A stretch of DNA of 64,000 nt, taken from NCBI GenBank assembly GCA_015064725.1, contig SVRQ01000005.1, positions 1 to 64,000 on the forward strand, written 5' to 3'. This stretch comes from Oscillospiraceae bacterium. GTDB taxonomy: Bacteria; Bacillota; Clostridia; Oscillospirales; CAG-272. The notes beneath the pieces were generated by a model. That model was not told the DNA's origin, did not search any database, and worked only from the letters and a program-made list of their open reading frames with translations. Positions 6,975 through 15,517 of the stretch are shown here, one piece after another. Each line of letters begins with the position of its first letter. Positions within the stretch are counted from its first letter, which is position 1. Position numbers and translations under genes: made by a program.

Positions 6975-7859
6975 ATGTCCATATTTGAAAAAATATTTGC
7001 CTCCAAAAAAAGCAATGACATTGAAAACGTTTTGAATTCCTTGGTAAAAAACGAAATTGCCATCACCGTGCGAAAAGCCAAAAGTAACGGTGATATGCAT
7101 AGAAGCAAGATCGGAGGAAAACCTTCTGTTCCTGCAGGATTTGAATGGCCGAGATTTGAAGCAGAAAATTACGATGGAGAAATTGCAAACAGACCGCTTT
7201 CTTTCATTTGTCAAATAAATTTAGAAGAAATCAAAGCATATGATAAAGATAAATTACTTCCCGATAAAGGATCGCTCCTTTTCTTCTATGAGCAAGAGTC
7301 TATGCGTTGGGGCTTTGACCCTCAGGATAGCGGCTGTTCGCGCGTCTATTATTTTGATGATATAAGCGTGCTCTCACCCGTAAATCTGCCCGAAGATCTG
7401 AATGAGGAATACCGTATTAAAGAATATGATCTGCGTTTTGCGTCTAAGACCTCTTACCCCAGCTTTGAAGAACTTGATTGCCACATTGATGCGGATTTTG
7501 ATTGGGAAGAATACGATGAAGCACTTGAAAGAAAAGGTTATGATGCGGATTTTGAACGCCATAAGCTTCTCGGATATGCAGATATAGTGCAAAACGAAAT
7601 GCTTACCGAGTGTGAAAGGACCACAAGAGGTCTTTATTGCGGAGATCCCGAAAGCTATAAAAATACTCCCAAGGACCAGGAGGAAGCTATCAATGGAGCG
7701 GCAAAAGATTGGATTTTGCTTTTTCAAATGGCTTCCATCCAAGATGATGATTATGAATTGATGTTCGGTGATCTTGGAAATATTTATTTCTATATTCGCA
7801 AGCAGGATCTTGCAAAGCGAAAATTCGATAAAACCTGGCTTGTGTTGCAATGCGGATAA
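6975..7859 (+). CDS. DUF1963 / YwqG-family protein
   Basis: This 294-residue soluble protein has family hallmarks 'KIGGKPSVPAGFEWP' near residues 46-60, 'PLSFICQINLEEI' and 'GSLLFFYEQ', then a C-terminal 'LLFQMASIQDDDYELMFGDLGNIYFYI'. YwqG-type proteins lack an established activity; some occur as presumed immunity proteins beside polymorphic toxins. AAGGAG (6961-6966) precedes the ATG. The start region directly abuts a pseudogene fragment, so the original promoter may have been lost or replaced. A strong terminator follows. Confidence 0.85.
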   Translation: MSIFEKIFASKKSNDIENVLNSLVKNEIAITVRKAKSNGDMHRSKIGGKPSVPAGFEWPRFEAENYDGEIANRPLSFICQINLEEIKAYDKDKLLPDKGSLLFFYEQESMRWGFDPQDSGCSRVYYFDDISVLSPVNLPEDLNEEYRIKEYDLRFASKTSYPSFEELDCHIDADFDWEEYDEALERKGYDADFERHKLLGYADIVQNEMLTECERTTRGLYCGDPESYKNTPKDQEEAINGAAKDWILLFQMASIQDDDYELMFGDLGNIYFYIRKQDLAKRKFDKTWLVLQCG

Positions 7860-7884
7860 AAGAACAGAGTTTACTTCATAAACC

Positions 7885-7910
7885 AAAAACGCCCTTAAAA
7901 GGGCGTTTTT
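7885..7910 (+). terminator. Intrinsic terminator
   Basis: AAAAACGCCC, TTAAAA loop, GGGCGTTTTT. Confidence 0.92.
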
Positions 7911-8053
7911 GCATAAGGAAAGCTTCAAACAACTCATATACAAACGCAACCGACCTCGTTATAAAAGTCGATTATGAAAAATATATAAACAATGATCTTA
8001 ATTATATTATAAAATTTTAATAAATTCTTAAACTTTTTGTTAACGAAAGCTTA

Positions 8054-8082
8054 TTGTATTATATGCATTGTTATGATATAAT
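8054..8082 (+). promoter_or_regulatory. Sigma-A promoter of the YwaF-like pair
   Basis: TTGTAT (8054-8059), 17-bp spacer, TATAAT (8077-8082), about 93 bp ahead of the first gene. The 7911-8053 stretch upstream is AT-rich with no gene. Confidence 0.75.
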
Positions 8083-8099
8083 AAAATTGTTATACACAC

Positions 8100-8139
8100 A
8101 ATAAACGCCCTCGGTTCAGAATAATTGAGGGCGTTTATT
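8100..8139 (+). terminator. Leader hairpin, possible attenuator
   Basis: A 13-bp perfect stem AATAAACGCCCTC/GAGGGCGTTTATT lies between the promoter and the gene at 8175, inside the transcribed leader. No long T run follows, so it may be a pause or RNA-stability element rather than a terminator. Confidence 0.55.
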
Positions 8140-8174
8140 ACGAATTTTTAAAAATAACTTCACGGAGAAACATT

Positions 8175-8936
8175 ATGACTATGGAATACTTTTGGGAAAC
8201 CACGGGCAGTATCAAAAAAGGTCTCGGCTTTTCTCATTTCAGCCCGCTTCATCTTGCTTGGATAGCTTTCTTCCTTGTATCCTGCATCGTTTTGAGCTTG
8301 CTTTACCGCAAATGCGGCGAGAAAGGACGCAAACGCTTCCGCTTCACCGTGGGAGGACTCATCATCCTTTCCGAGGTACTGAAAACGACCGTACTCCTTG
8401 CAACGGGACTTTGGACAAAAAATTATCTGCCCCTGCATCTTTGCCCCATCAACGTATTTTTGATAGCTGTACATATGTTCAAGCCCACAAAGACTATCGA
8501 TAACTTCCTTTACACGGTATGCATACCGGCTGCAATTATGGCAATACTCTTCCCCACTTGGACAAAGCTGCCTTTCCTCAACTTTATGCATATACGCAGC
8601 TTTTTGGGTCATATACTCCTCGTGCTCTATCCTCTTATGCTCACCGTGGGCGGAGATATAAAGCCCCGCGCAAGACTTATTCCCAAGTGCATTTTGCTCC
8701 TTGTAGGTATGGCAATACCCGTTGGCATTTTCAATTACTTCTTCGATACGAACTATATGTTCCTTATGGAAGCGGAAAAAGGCAATCCCCTTTATTGGTT
8801 TGCACAGAATTGGGGCAGCCACTTGCTCGGCTTCCCCGTGCTTCTTGCGGCAGTGCTTATCGTAATGTATGCGCCGATAGAAATTTACAGGCTTATAAAA
8901 CGCAAAAGATCAAAATCTGACGATAAGGCGGTATAA
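8175..8936 (+). CDS. YwaF-like (TIGR02206-type) integral membrane protein 1
   Basis: This 253-residue protein has about seven hydrophobic segments and short loops. The features fit the YwaF/TMEM164-like family: 'TGLWTKNYLPLHLCPINVF' (conserved polar His-Leu-Cys) near residues 80-98, and a late 'GNPLYWFAQNWGSHLLGFPVL'. The molecular function of the family is not established. GGAG at 8163 precedes ATG 8175, and a second in-frame ATG at 8181 gives the same start as its paralogue. It is the first gene of a two-gene unit; the second starts three bases after its stop. Confidence 0.82.
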   Translation: MTMEYFWETTGSIKKGLGFSHFSPLHLAWIAFFLVSCIVLSLLYRKCGEKGRKRFRFTVGGLIILSEVLKTTVLLATGLWTKNYLPLHLCPINVFLIAVHMFKPTKTIDNFLYTVCIPAAIMAILFPTWTKLPFLNFMHIRSFLGHILLVLYPLMLTVGGDIKPRARLIPKCILLLVGMAIPVGIFNYFFDTNYMFLMEAEKGNPLYWFAQNWGSHLLGFPVLLAAVLIVMYAPIEIYRLIKRKRSKSDDKAV

Positions 8937-8939
8937 TTT

Positions 8940-9725
8940 ATGGAATATTTTTGGGAAACGACCGGCAGTATAGTTAAGGGTGTCGGTTTCAAGCATTTCA
9001 GCACAACTCATTTTATTTGGCTTGCTATCTTTGTTGCGGCCTGCGTTATATGCAGCTTCTTTTACCGCAAATGCGGCGAAAAAGGACGCAAGCGCTTCCG
9101 CTTCACCGTGGCAGGGCTCATACTTCTTGACGAAGCCGGAAAATGGGCAATGCTCCTTGCAACGGGACTTTGGACGAAAAACTATTTTCCCCTGCAGCTC
9201 TGCACGATAAATATTTTTATCATCGCGTTCCACACTGTAAAGCCTTCAAAGCTTATCGATAATTTCCTTTATACGATATGCGTTCCCGCGGCGTTTTTCG
9301 CGCTCTTCTTCCCCACTTGGACAAAGCTGCCCATGGCAAACTTTATGCACATCCACAGCTTTACAATACACATCCTCCTTGCGCTTTATCCCATTATGCT
9401 CACAGCAGGCGGTGACATAAAGCCCCGCTCAAAATACATACCCAAATGCCTTCTTATGCTTATATGTATGGCGATACCCGTATATATTTTTAACGAGTTT
9501 ATGGGAACGAATTATATGTTCCTTGCAAAAGCGGATAAGGGTAATCCCCTCTATTGGTTCGAGCAAAATTGGGGCAACCATTTGCTCGGCTTCCCCGTGC
9601 TTGCCGCCGCCGTATTCCTTGTGATGTACGGTCCGCTTGAGCTCATACTTAAATTAAAAAAGAAAAAAGAGATTCCCGCCGCAGAAGAAGCGAAAACGGA
9701 AGAAACAGAAAAGCAAGTCGTTTGA
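8940..9725 (+). CDS. YwaF-like integral membrane protein 2
   Basis: This 261-residue tandem paralogue of the preceding gene has very similar sequence throughout (identical stretches such as YRKCGEKGRKRFRFTV and FPTWTKLP). It differs mainly in the C-terminal tail, which is Lys/Glu-rich. AAGGCGG at 8926 is the ribosome binding site and overlaps the end of the upstream gene, so translation is probably coupled. The two proteins may form a heteromer. Confidence 0.82.
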   Translation: MEYFWETTGSIVKGVGFKHFSTTHFIWLAIFVAACVICSFFYRKCGEKGRKRFRFTVAGLILLDEAGKWAMLLATGLWTKNYFPLQLCTINIFIIAFHTVKPSKLIDNFLYTICVPAAFFALFFPTWTKLPMANFMHIHSFTIHILLALYPIMLTAGGDIKPRSKYIPKCLLMLICMAIPVYIFNEFMGTNYMFLAKADKGNPLYWFEQNWGNHLLGFPVLAAAVFLVMYGPLELILKLKKKKEIPAAEEAKTEETEKQVV

Positions 9726-9736
9726 CTTGCTTTTTT
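9711..9736 (+). terminator. Intrinsic terminator overlapping the stop codon
   Basis: AAGCAAGTC, GTTT, GACTTGCTT plus T run. The left arm encodes the last residues of the second YwaF-like protein. Confidence 0.85.
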
Positions 9737-9754
9737 GCTTTATATGAAATCGTC

Positions 9755-11506
9755 TTAAATCAAATCTTCGGCATCTAACGCAATATAGCCGAGCAATGCG
9801 CCCCAATGATAAAATGCATCGCTTTGTCGCGCGCTGTTGCCAAGACCATCGGCAGCTCCGTAATTTTCATAAATACGGCGTTCGCTGTTCCAACTTTTGA
9901 GCAAGAGCTTTTCGCTTTTTTCGGCAAGGAGCTTTGCTTCCCTGTAAAGCTTCGCATCTTTGAGCGCAAAATATACAAGCGCATTGAGCGGTGCCCATAT
10001 GCGTCCGCGCCAATAATGCTGCTCCGCAAAAGCGGGGTCTTTTTTGCTTATGGATGGTAAAACGTATTCGCCCCAAAACTCATTTTCATTCAAAAGGTGG
10101 TCTTCAACAATAGATTTTTTCTGCTCTTCGCTAACGCTTGCGGAAAAGAGGCTGAAAAAGTTAAACGGAGAAAGTCGGCGGCAAAACTCTCCCGTGTTAA
10201 GATAACGGTTTTCAAAAATTCCATCCTCCTCGTTCCAGAGCGTATCAAGCGCATTTTGAACGCGCTCCATACGGTTCTTCAAAAGCTCGGCATTTTCATA
10301 AGCGCCAAGCTCACGCGAAAGATCTATAAGTGTGCGGCAATCTTTAACGAAAAGACCCATAAGTCCTACGTCGGCTATCATACAAAGACCGCTTTTTTCG
10401 TCACAAACCGCATCGTCGAATATGGGCGAATTATCCATTCCCGATTCGCACTTCGCACCAAAAAGGTCTTCCCGACCCTTACCGTAAGAGCCTGTACCCC
10501 AGCACATATAGCCTTCTTCCGTCATACGGTTTTCGCAGTACCAGGTGTTCCAGCGCAAAAGGCTCGGATACACCTTTCGCAAAAGCTCAACATCTCCGTT
10601 CTTTTTATATATTTCTTCTATCACCATACTGCCTACGGGCGGTTGGGAATGGTTGCTTCCCAAAGAATTAGGTATCATTCCCTCCGCCGTCATTTCGTCA
10701 ATTATAGCCTTTATATTAAGATATGAAAACTTCGTGTCATTTAATGACATCATCAAAGCGCCGAAAAATGTGTCCCAGCAGAAAAGGTTTATGTTCTTTC
10801 CCTTGTTCCAATTTCTCGTTACGGGCGTACACACGCGATCTTTTATCGGGTCATATACCGTGTTCCAACCAAGACAGCTTTGCATAGCAATATAAGCTTC
10901 TGCGTGTTCGGCGTATTTTTGTGCATCTTTAAGGAGCACCGCGCGCAACTCCCCCACGATGCCGCACGCCTTTTCCGCCGTGCAAGGGAACGTCGAAATA
11001 ACAACGGGAGAATTCATTTCAAAAATCATCGATGGTAATATCTGCTCCGGCAGATAAAAAGCACACGGCGCGGTATTGGAATAAAGCTGTATTCGTCTGC
11101 CATCGGGGCATATCGCGCCGAGCATTCCGTTTTTCTTTACAAGCGTGCCGTCGCGTCCCCAGAGAAACGATGTTTCCACTATAAGCTGTTCATCCGCGCT
11201 GTAATACCCTTCGGGCGTTACTATAATTATTTGTTCTCCGTTAGCGCTTGCGCTTTCCACCTTTATAGGCACATTGCCGTGGCGAATATGCAGGCAAGTG
11301 TAGCTTCCGTCAATGCTTCGCACATCCGTGCGAACGGGAGACTCCCTGTTTATAAGCAGAGAGCGCAAAGCTTCCCCGCTTGATTTTTTTCTGAAGCTTA
11401 AATTTATCGAAAAACCCCACGGCAAAAGAACGTGTGAAAGAATATTCTCGTTATATAGTGTGTTCCATCCTTCATTCGCCGCGTGCTGAAGCTTTGCAAG
11501 ATACAT
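9755..11506 (-). CDS. GH63-like alpha-glycosidase ((alpha/alpha)6 barrel)
   Basis: This 583-residue protein without a signal peptide is probably cytoplasmic. An N-terminal beta-rich part (~1-190) precedes an (alpha/alpha)6 barrel. Family motifs are 'CWDTFFGALMM' (~243), 'QPPVGSMVIEEIY' (~288), 'CESGMDNSPIFD' with likely acid Asp358, 'YWRGRIWAPLNALV' (~498) and 'YENYGAADG' with likely base Glu547, then 'FYHWGALLGY'. These match the GH63 glucosidase and mannosylglycerate-hydrolase group; the exact sugar is unknown. AGAGGA lies ahead of the ATG and a good promoter lies upstream. The neighbours do not indicate a pathway. Confidence 0.82.
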   Translation of the reverse strand: MYLAKLQHAANEGWNTLYNENILSHVLLPWGFSINLSFRKKSSGEALRSLLINRESPVRTDVRSIDGSYTCLHIRHGNVPIKVESASANGEQIIIVTPEGYYSADEQLIVETSFLWGRDGTLVKKNGMLGAICPDGRRIQLYSNTAPCAFYLPEQILPSMIFEMNSPVVISTFPCTAEKACGIVGELRAVLLKDAQKYAEHAEAYIAMQSCLGWNTVYDPIKDRVCTPVTRNWNKGKNINLFCWDTFFGALMMSLNDTKFSYLNIKAIIDEMTAEGMIPNSLGSNHSQPPVGSMVIEEIYKKNGDVELLRKVYPSLLRWNTWYCENRMTEEGYMCWGTGSYGKGREDLFGAKCESGMDNSPIFDDAVCDEKSGLCMIADVGLMGLFVKDCRTLIDLSRELGAYENAELLKNRMERVQNALDTLWNEEDGIFENRYLNTGEFCRRLSPFNFFSLFSASVSEEQKKSIVEDHLLNENEFWGEYVLPSISKKDPAFAEQHYWRGRIWAPLNALVYFALKDAKLYREAKLLAEKSEKLLLKSWNSERRIYENYGAADGLGNSARQSDAFYHWGALLGYIALDAEDLI

Positions 11507-11543
11507 ATTATACGTCCTCTTCGATTTTGTTTCCTTTTTCTGT

Positions 11544-11573
11544 ATTATATCATAACCGTTTTATCTATGTCAA
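11544..11573 (-). promoter_or_regulatory. Sigma-A promoter of the GH63 gene
   Basis: Read on the minus strand: TTGACA (11573-11568), 18-bp spacer, TATAAT (11549-11544). It begins only 12 bp past the dpaB stop, with no terminator between, so dpaAB transcripts could run into this gene. Confidence 0.8.
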
Positions 11574-11584
11574 CATATAAGAAG

Positions 11585-12148
11585 TTACGCCTTCCAGAAC
11601 GGTTGTATCTGTCTTCCTGCAAAGGCGCACACCATCGTCGCTTTCAGCTCCGAAAGATCGCATACAAGGGAGTTTGGCTTTTTCTCCGTATCGTCCTGAT
11701 ACATCGGCACGAAAAACACGTTCTTTCTAACGCTCATCTTGGCGATATTCGCAAGGTTCGCGGAAAGCGCATCGTTGCTTGAAAGCGCGATGACAACAGG
11801 CTTCCCTGTTCTCATCTGCGCCTTTGCCGCCATAGTTACCGCCGTATCCGTAATGCCTCCCGCAAGCTTTGCAAGCGTATTTCCCGTACACGGCGCTATA
11901 ACGAGCATATCAAGATAATCACGCGGACCTATCGGCTCCGCATCTACTATCGTATGGATAACAGGTCTTTTGCATATCCTTTCCACCTGTGACACTATAT
12001 CCTTCGCCGCACCGAAGCGCGTGTCCGTCGAATAGGCTGTTTCGCTCATGATCGGCTGAACCTCATTTCCCTCCGCCACAAGGTCGGAAAGCACTTTTAT
12101 GGACTTCGATATGGTGCAGAATGAACCGCAAAATGCGTATCCTATCAT
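11585..12148 (-). CDS. dpaB: Dipicolinate synthase subunit B
   Basis: This 187-residue flavoprotein-like subunit (UbiX/Dfp fold) works with DpaA in the mother cell to turn dihydroxy-tetrahydrodipicolinate into dipicolinic acid for the spore core. It starts MIGYAFCGSFCT at 12148, after GGAGGAAG; the longer frame to 12259 overlaps dpaA and lacks family similarity. Conserved stretches are 'GSFCTI', 'PIMSE', 'DTRFG', 'APCTGNTLAKLAGGITD' and the C-terminal 'PFWKA'. The ATG overlaps the dpaA stop by four bases. Many clostridia make dipicolinate without these genes, so the pair is a useful lineage marker. Confidence 0.93.
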   Translation of the reverse strand: MIGYAFCGSFCTISKSIKVLSDLVAEGNEVQPIMSETAYSTDTRFGAAKDIVSQVERICKRPVIHTIVDAEPIGPRDYLDMLVIAPCTGNTLAKLAGGITDTAVTMAAKAQMRTGKPVVIALSSNDALSANLANIAKMSVRKNVFFVPMYQDDTEKKPNSLVCDLSELKATMVCAFAGRQIQPFWKA

Positions 12149-12981
12149 TTTTCTTCCTCCTCTGTAATCTCTTTTATTGTTTGGTATATTATCTGCCCCG
12201 CGCTTTTCGGGGTTATTTTTCCCGGCAGAGCCTGCGCTATGCAAAAGCGCACGCCGCATTTTTTTGCCGCATCCGCATCAACTCCGTACGGCGCGGAGGC
12301 AAGCTCCATTAAGAGCGCGCCCTTGGAAACGCAGGCAAGCTCACGCGCACCGAGTATTTTTTCGGGCACGGTATTGAAAATACAGCTATGCTCTCCGATA
12401 TGTTCGCAAATATTTTCAAAGCGTCTTGCTTTGCAAAAGAATACTCTTGCCCATGCGCGCGCTTCGGCGCTTCTTGCATAGACCGTCACGTTTGCACCAA
12501 GACTCACAAGCGTTTTTGCAAGCACCTTTCCGACCCTGCCGAAGCCAAGCACCGCGACGTCCGTTCCGCAAAGCGTTCGCTTTGTCTGCTCTATTGCAAG
12601 CTTTACAGCTCCCTCTGCCGTCGGCAGAGCGTTCAGCACGGCAAAATCCTCACGCGCATAATAATCTATGGCAAAAGGCAATACTTCTTTGTCAAGCCTT
12701 CCGCCCATAACAAGTGCGTTTTTGCGCAAAGCCAAAACATCGTCAAGGCTTATCTTACCGGAGTAAAAAGGCGCATTTATGCACCTTTCTCCGCTTGAAT
12801 ACGGCAAAGGTAAAATTATATGATCAGCTTCCGAAAGTGCCTCAGAGAGCGTATTTTCGCGTCTTATCGCGCCGTATTCGCGCACGTCTATATCAAAGCC
12901 GCAAACGCAAACGTCAAAGCCGTCCTCCGCAAAAGCACCCGCGGCAAAAAGCATCCTTTCATCTCCGCCTATAAAGGTCAT
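12145..12981 (-). CDS. dpaA: Dipicolinate synthase subunit A
   Basis: This 278-residue NAD(P)-binding subunit is shorter than the usual ~290-300. It has an N-terminal 'GGDERML' typical of DpaA, 'LPLPYSS' and a Rossmann 'VLGFGRVGKVLAKTL' around residue 145, then 'APYGVD' and 'LPGKITPKSAG'. It forms dipicolinate synthase with DpaB during sporulation. The ATG at 12981 has only AAGAAG close by; the strong GGAGG at 13003-13007 is 22 bp away and lies inside an 8-codon reading frame that ends 7 bases before this ATG. No alternative ATG, GTG or TTG lies between. A sigma-K-like promoter lies at 13037-13066. Confidence 0.93.
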   Translation of the reverse strand: MTFIGGDERMLFAAGAFAEDGFDVCVCGFDIDVREYGAIRRENTLSEALSEADHIILPLPYSSGERCINAPFYSGKISLDDVLALRKNALVMGGRLDKEVLPFAIDYYAREDFAVLNALPTAEGAVKLAIEQTKRTLCGTDVAVLGFGRVGKVLAKTLVSLGANVTVYARSAEARAWARVFFCKARRFENICEHIGEHSCIFNTVPEKILGARELACVSKGALLMELASAPYGVDADAAKKCGVRFCIAQALPGKITPKSAGQIIYQTIKEITEEEEK

Positions 12982-12988
12982 TTTCTTC

Positions 12989-13015
12989 TTATCCGTGTCG
13001 TTTTCCTCCTTTCAT
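12989..13015 (-). CDS. Eight-residue leader reading frame ahead of dpaA
   Basis: An ATG at 13015 follows GGGGAGG (13030-13024), and the frame ends with TAA at 12989. It encodes MKGGKRHG and stops 7 bases before the dpaA ATG. It may feed ribosomes to dpaA by re-initiation, which would explain the lack of a close ribosome binding site at dpaA. It could also be chance. Confidence 0.35.
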   Translation of the reverse strand: MKGGKRHG

Positions 13016-13036
13016 TCGGGGGTCCTCCCCTTATGA

Positions 13037-13066
13037 TATATTATGCAGAAGCAAAAATTATGTGTG
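13037..13066 (-). promoter_or_regulatory. Sigma-K-like promoter of dpaAB
   Basis: On the minus strand: CACA (-35, 13066-13063), 16 bp, then GCATAATATA (-10, 13046-13037). This fits the sigma-K pattern mACm-N16-gCATAnnnTA. In Bacillus subtilis the dipicolinate synthase operon is sigma-K dependent, so the match is biologically sensible. Confidence 0.65.
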
Positions 13067-13080
13067 CCGCGAAAGATAAG

Positions 13081-13120
13081 GCAATAAAAAAAGTGTGCTT
13101 TCGCACACTTTTTTTATTGC
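13081..13120. terminator. Bidirectional-type terminator
   Basis: An 18-bp perfect stem (GCAATAAAAAAAGTGTGC) with TTTC loop lies downstream of the minus-strand protease gene and before the dpaAB promoter. Confidence 0.92.
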
Positions 13121-13130
13121 CTTTGTTCAA

Positions 13131-15488
13131 TTATTTGTTCTTTTTCTTAACCATAACTACCGCAACAGCCGCGCCTGCACCGAGAACTACAACAGCAACT
13201 ACCGCGATGATAATAATAGTAGTTGTGTTGTTTGCGGGTTCTTCGTTTCCTGCAACGGGAGCAGTCGTTGCCGCCGTTGTTGTCTGCGTAGGTTCGGGAG
13301 TTGTTTCGGGATTGAGGTTCTTCCATTTAGCATATACGTTTACCGTACCTGTAGCGCTTACGGGAGAGGAGAAATCGAAAGGAGTTGTGAACGCTGCGTC
13401 CGCAAACCAGCCTTCAAATTCATATCCTGCCTTTGCCGCGGGAACGGGTTCGATGAATTTTTCACCGGGAAGAACGGCAAAAATCTTGTTCTCTGCCGTA
13501 GCACCGTTTATTTTAAGAGTTGCCGCTTCTGCATTGGGCACCCACTTAGCATAGATGCTGAAGTCAAGGGCCTCGTTCTGCGTGAAGTTCATATCGAAGG
13601 GCTTTGTGAATTCGGGGTCAAGATACCAACCCAAGAATGCGTGGCCGCTTCTTGTCATCGGGAAGGAATAGGAAAGCTTTTCGCCGAAATCGACCTTGAT
13701 CTCACGCGGGCTTGTATCGTTATCCGTAAGGTTTCTGTAAGCGGAAACAGTGTAATTCGTTTTTTCAACGGGCTTCGCATTCGTATATGTTACACCTGAT
13801 ACAACGTTCGTGTTCTTTGAACCAACGATCTCGAACTCGTAATAGTACTTAGTGTCTTCCGTAAGACCCGTGAGTTTTGCACCGTAAGAGCCGTCTTCAA
13901 GAAGCGTTGCCGTTGCAGTTTTTGCATCGGACATATCGCTGTTCGAGGAAAGCTTAACTGTTGCAGAAACAACTTCGTTGTTGTTATAGCCGGAAATAAC
14001 AGCTTTAAGACCGATCTCCGTCATTGTAAGGTCATATTCCACTACCTTATACTGAACGGGCATATCGTAAATACCGTTTACCTTGACAGTCATTTCATCG
14101 CCGGGCTCCGAAAGGAAGTCAATGGTAATGTGGAAATCTTCCATCTGCTCTTTCGTAAGGAGAACAGACCAAGTACCCGTTGTTTGGAACTTGTAATTGT
14201 GGTTATCAAAGCTTGCTGTTTTGGAGGAATATACAGGGTTATCAATGTCACCGGAAAGGCCGCCCTCGGGTGTGAGGACCGTGATACCGATATCGTGACC
14301 CTCGCCGCCGTTGTTGGGGCGAGTATAATTATTCATAGAAAGCTCGTTTATGTACCAAACGAGGATGCCGTCCGTATCCGCATTCGCACGGAGTCCGTTT
14401 CTGTCATAGCTCTTTTCGCCGCCGTAACGGTTTTCAACAAGATAATATTCGTTGGGGTTGGGGGTATTGATGCGGAGTACGTTATACTTGCCCGTGGAGT
14501 GGGAGTAAAGAGTATATTCAGTCTGAGAGCTGTCCGCCGTTATAAGATCGCCAAAACCATAATCCACGCAGTAATAGGGATCAAGGCTGGAAGGAGATGA
14601 GCCGGTATATCCGTTGCCGCCTGCTCTGCCCTTGGAGCCGCCGCCCATAAGCGAAAGAGGACCGGGGCTTCCCCACCATTTCGCGCCGTCGGAAAGGTAA
14701 AGGTCTTTTGCATCGAGAACGTGTCCAAGCTCGTGCGCAAACGTACCGTAAGCAAGGTATTTGCCCTCTGCCGTGGAAATGGATTCGCCAACACGAAGAT
14801 AAGCGCCGTTGAAGACCTTAACGCCGTCAAGAGGAATATTTTCATAAGCAGAGGAAACGTGTGCGTGTGTATTGAATGCGAACTGACGTGTATTTCCCTG
14901 ACCGATGGATGCTTCCATACCGCCGTAAACAAAAGCTATAGTAAGCTCATCGTATGTAATAACGCCGTTGCCGTTTTTATCATATTTAGAATAATCAACG
15001 TATTCATCGGCAGCTTTCACGGCAAGTCCGCGTTCGGAGCCGCTCTTTGTGTCACCCATAGTTGTGTTGGGATGCTTTACGTTGGGGAGTATAACGTGAA
15101 CGACACCATCGTTTTCGGTGCCATACGTTTCTTCTACGGGTTCCCACCAGAACTTACCGTTGGAAATGTATTTGTAATAATTTTTAAGGGAGTAATATTC
15201 TTCGTCGGAGAAAAGCTGTTCATACCACCAGGAGTCGGGGGAGTAGCACCACTGCTCGCCGTATCTGGGGGAATCGGGGTCTACGTTGTCTATCTTTTTG
15301 TCATCCGTCCAGGAGTTTTTGCCGTTTCCGTCCGCGTCGAAGGAGATCTTGATAACGAGAAGCGGAATGGGCTCCGAGTATTTACCCGTGTTTGTGGGTT
15401 CGATAGCGGCAAAAGCACTCACTGCAAAGATGGAGAGAAGCAACATTACAGACAAGCCAAGTGCCATTATTTTTTTGAATATTTTCAT
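13131..15488 (-). CDS. M6-family secreted metalloprotease 1, cell-surface anchored
   Basis: This 785-residue protein has a signal peptide (1-~28, ending SAFA), then the M6 (immune inhibitor A-like) catalytic domain with zinc motif HELGH followed by 'VLDAKDLY', and a calcium-loop-like 'DKNGNGVITYDEL' insert. C-terminal to it are a fibronectin-like stretch, two InlB/Listeria-Bacteroides-type repeats ('GHAFLGWYLDPEFTKPFDM...YAKW' and 'GYEFEGWFADAAFTTPFDF...YAKW'), a Thr/Pro linker, one transmembrane helix and a KKK tail. It is predicted to be displayed outside the cell as a protease. GGATAGAG precedes the ATG. The last third is almost identical to the next gene, but the catalytic part is clearly diverged. 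Confidence 0.9.
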   Translation of the reverse strand: MKIFKKIMALGLSVMLLLSIFAVSAFAAIEPTNTGKYSEPIPLLVIKISFDADGNGKNSWTDDKKIDNVDPDSPRYGEQWCYSPDSWWYEQLFSDEEYYSLKNYYKYISNGKFWWEPVEETYGTENDGVVHVILPNVKHPNTTMGDTKSGSERGLAVKAADEYVDYSKYDKNGNGVITYDELTIAFVYGGMEASIGQGNTRQFAFNTHAHVSSAYENIPLDGVKVFNGAYLRVGESISTAEGKYLAYGTFAHELGHVLDAKDLYLSDGAKWWGSPGPLSLMGGGSKGRAGGNGYTGSSPSSLDPYYCVDYGFGDLITADSSQTEYTLYSHSTGKYNVLRINTPNPNEYYLVENRYGGEKSYDRNGLRANADTDGILVWYINELSMNNYTRPNNGGEGHDIGITVLTPEGGLSGDIDNPVYSSKTASFDNHNYKFQTTGTWSVLLTKEQMEDFHITIDFLSEPGDEMTVKVNGIYDMPVQYKVVEYDLTMTEIGLKAVISGYNNNEVVSATVKLSSNSDMSDAKTATATLLEDGSYGAKLTGLTEDTKYYYEFEIVGSKNTNVVSGVTYTNAKPVEKTNYTVSAYRNLTDNDTSPREIKVDFGEKLSYSFPMTRSGHAFLGWYLDPEFTKPFDMNFTQNEALDFSIYAKWVPNAEAATLKINGATAENKIFAVLPGEKFIEPVPAAKAGYEFEGWFADAAFTTPFDFSSPVSATGTVNVYAKWKNLNPETTPEPTQTTTAATTAPVAGNEEPANNTTTIIIIAVVAVVVLGAGAAVAVVMVKKKNK

Positions 15489-15517
15489 TATCTCTATCCT
15501 TTCTTGTGTTTTATATT

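Noticed and set aside
6731-6988. 85-residue frame as a functional small gene
   Set aside because: It is a truncated, deleted copy of the upstream XRE gene, lacks the DNA-binding domain and has no proper ribosome binding site.
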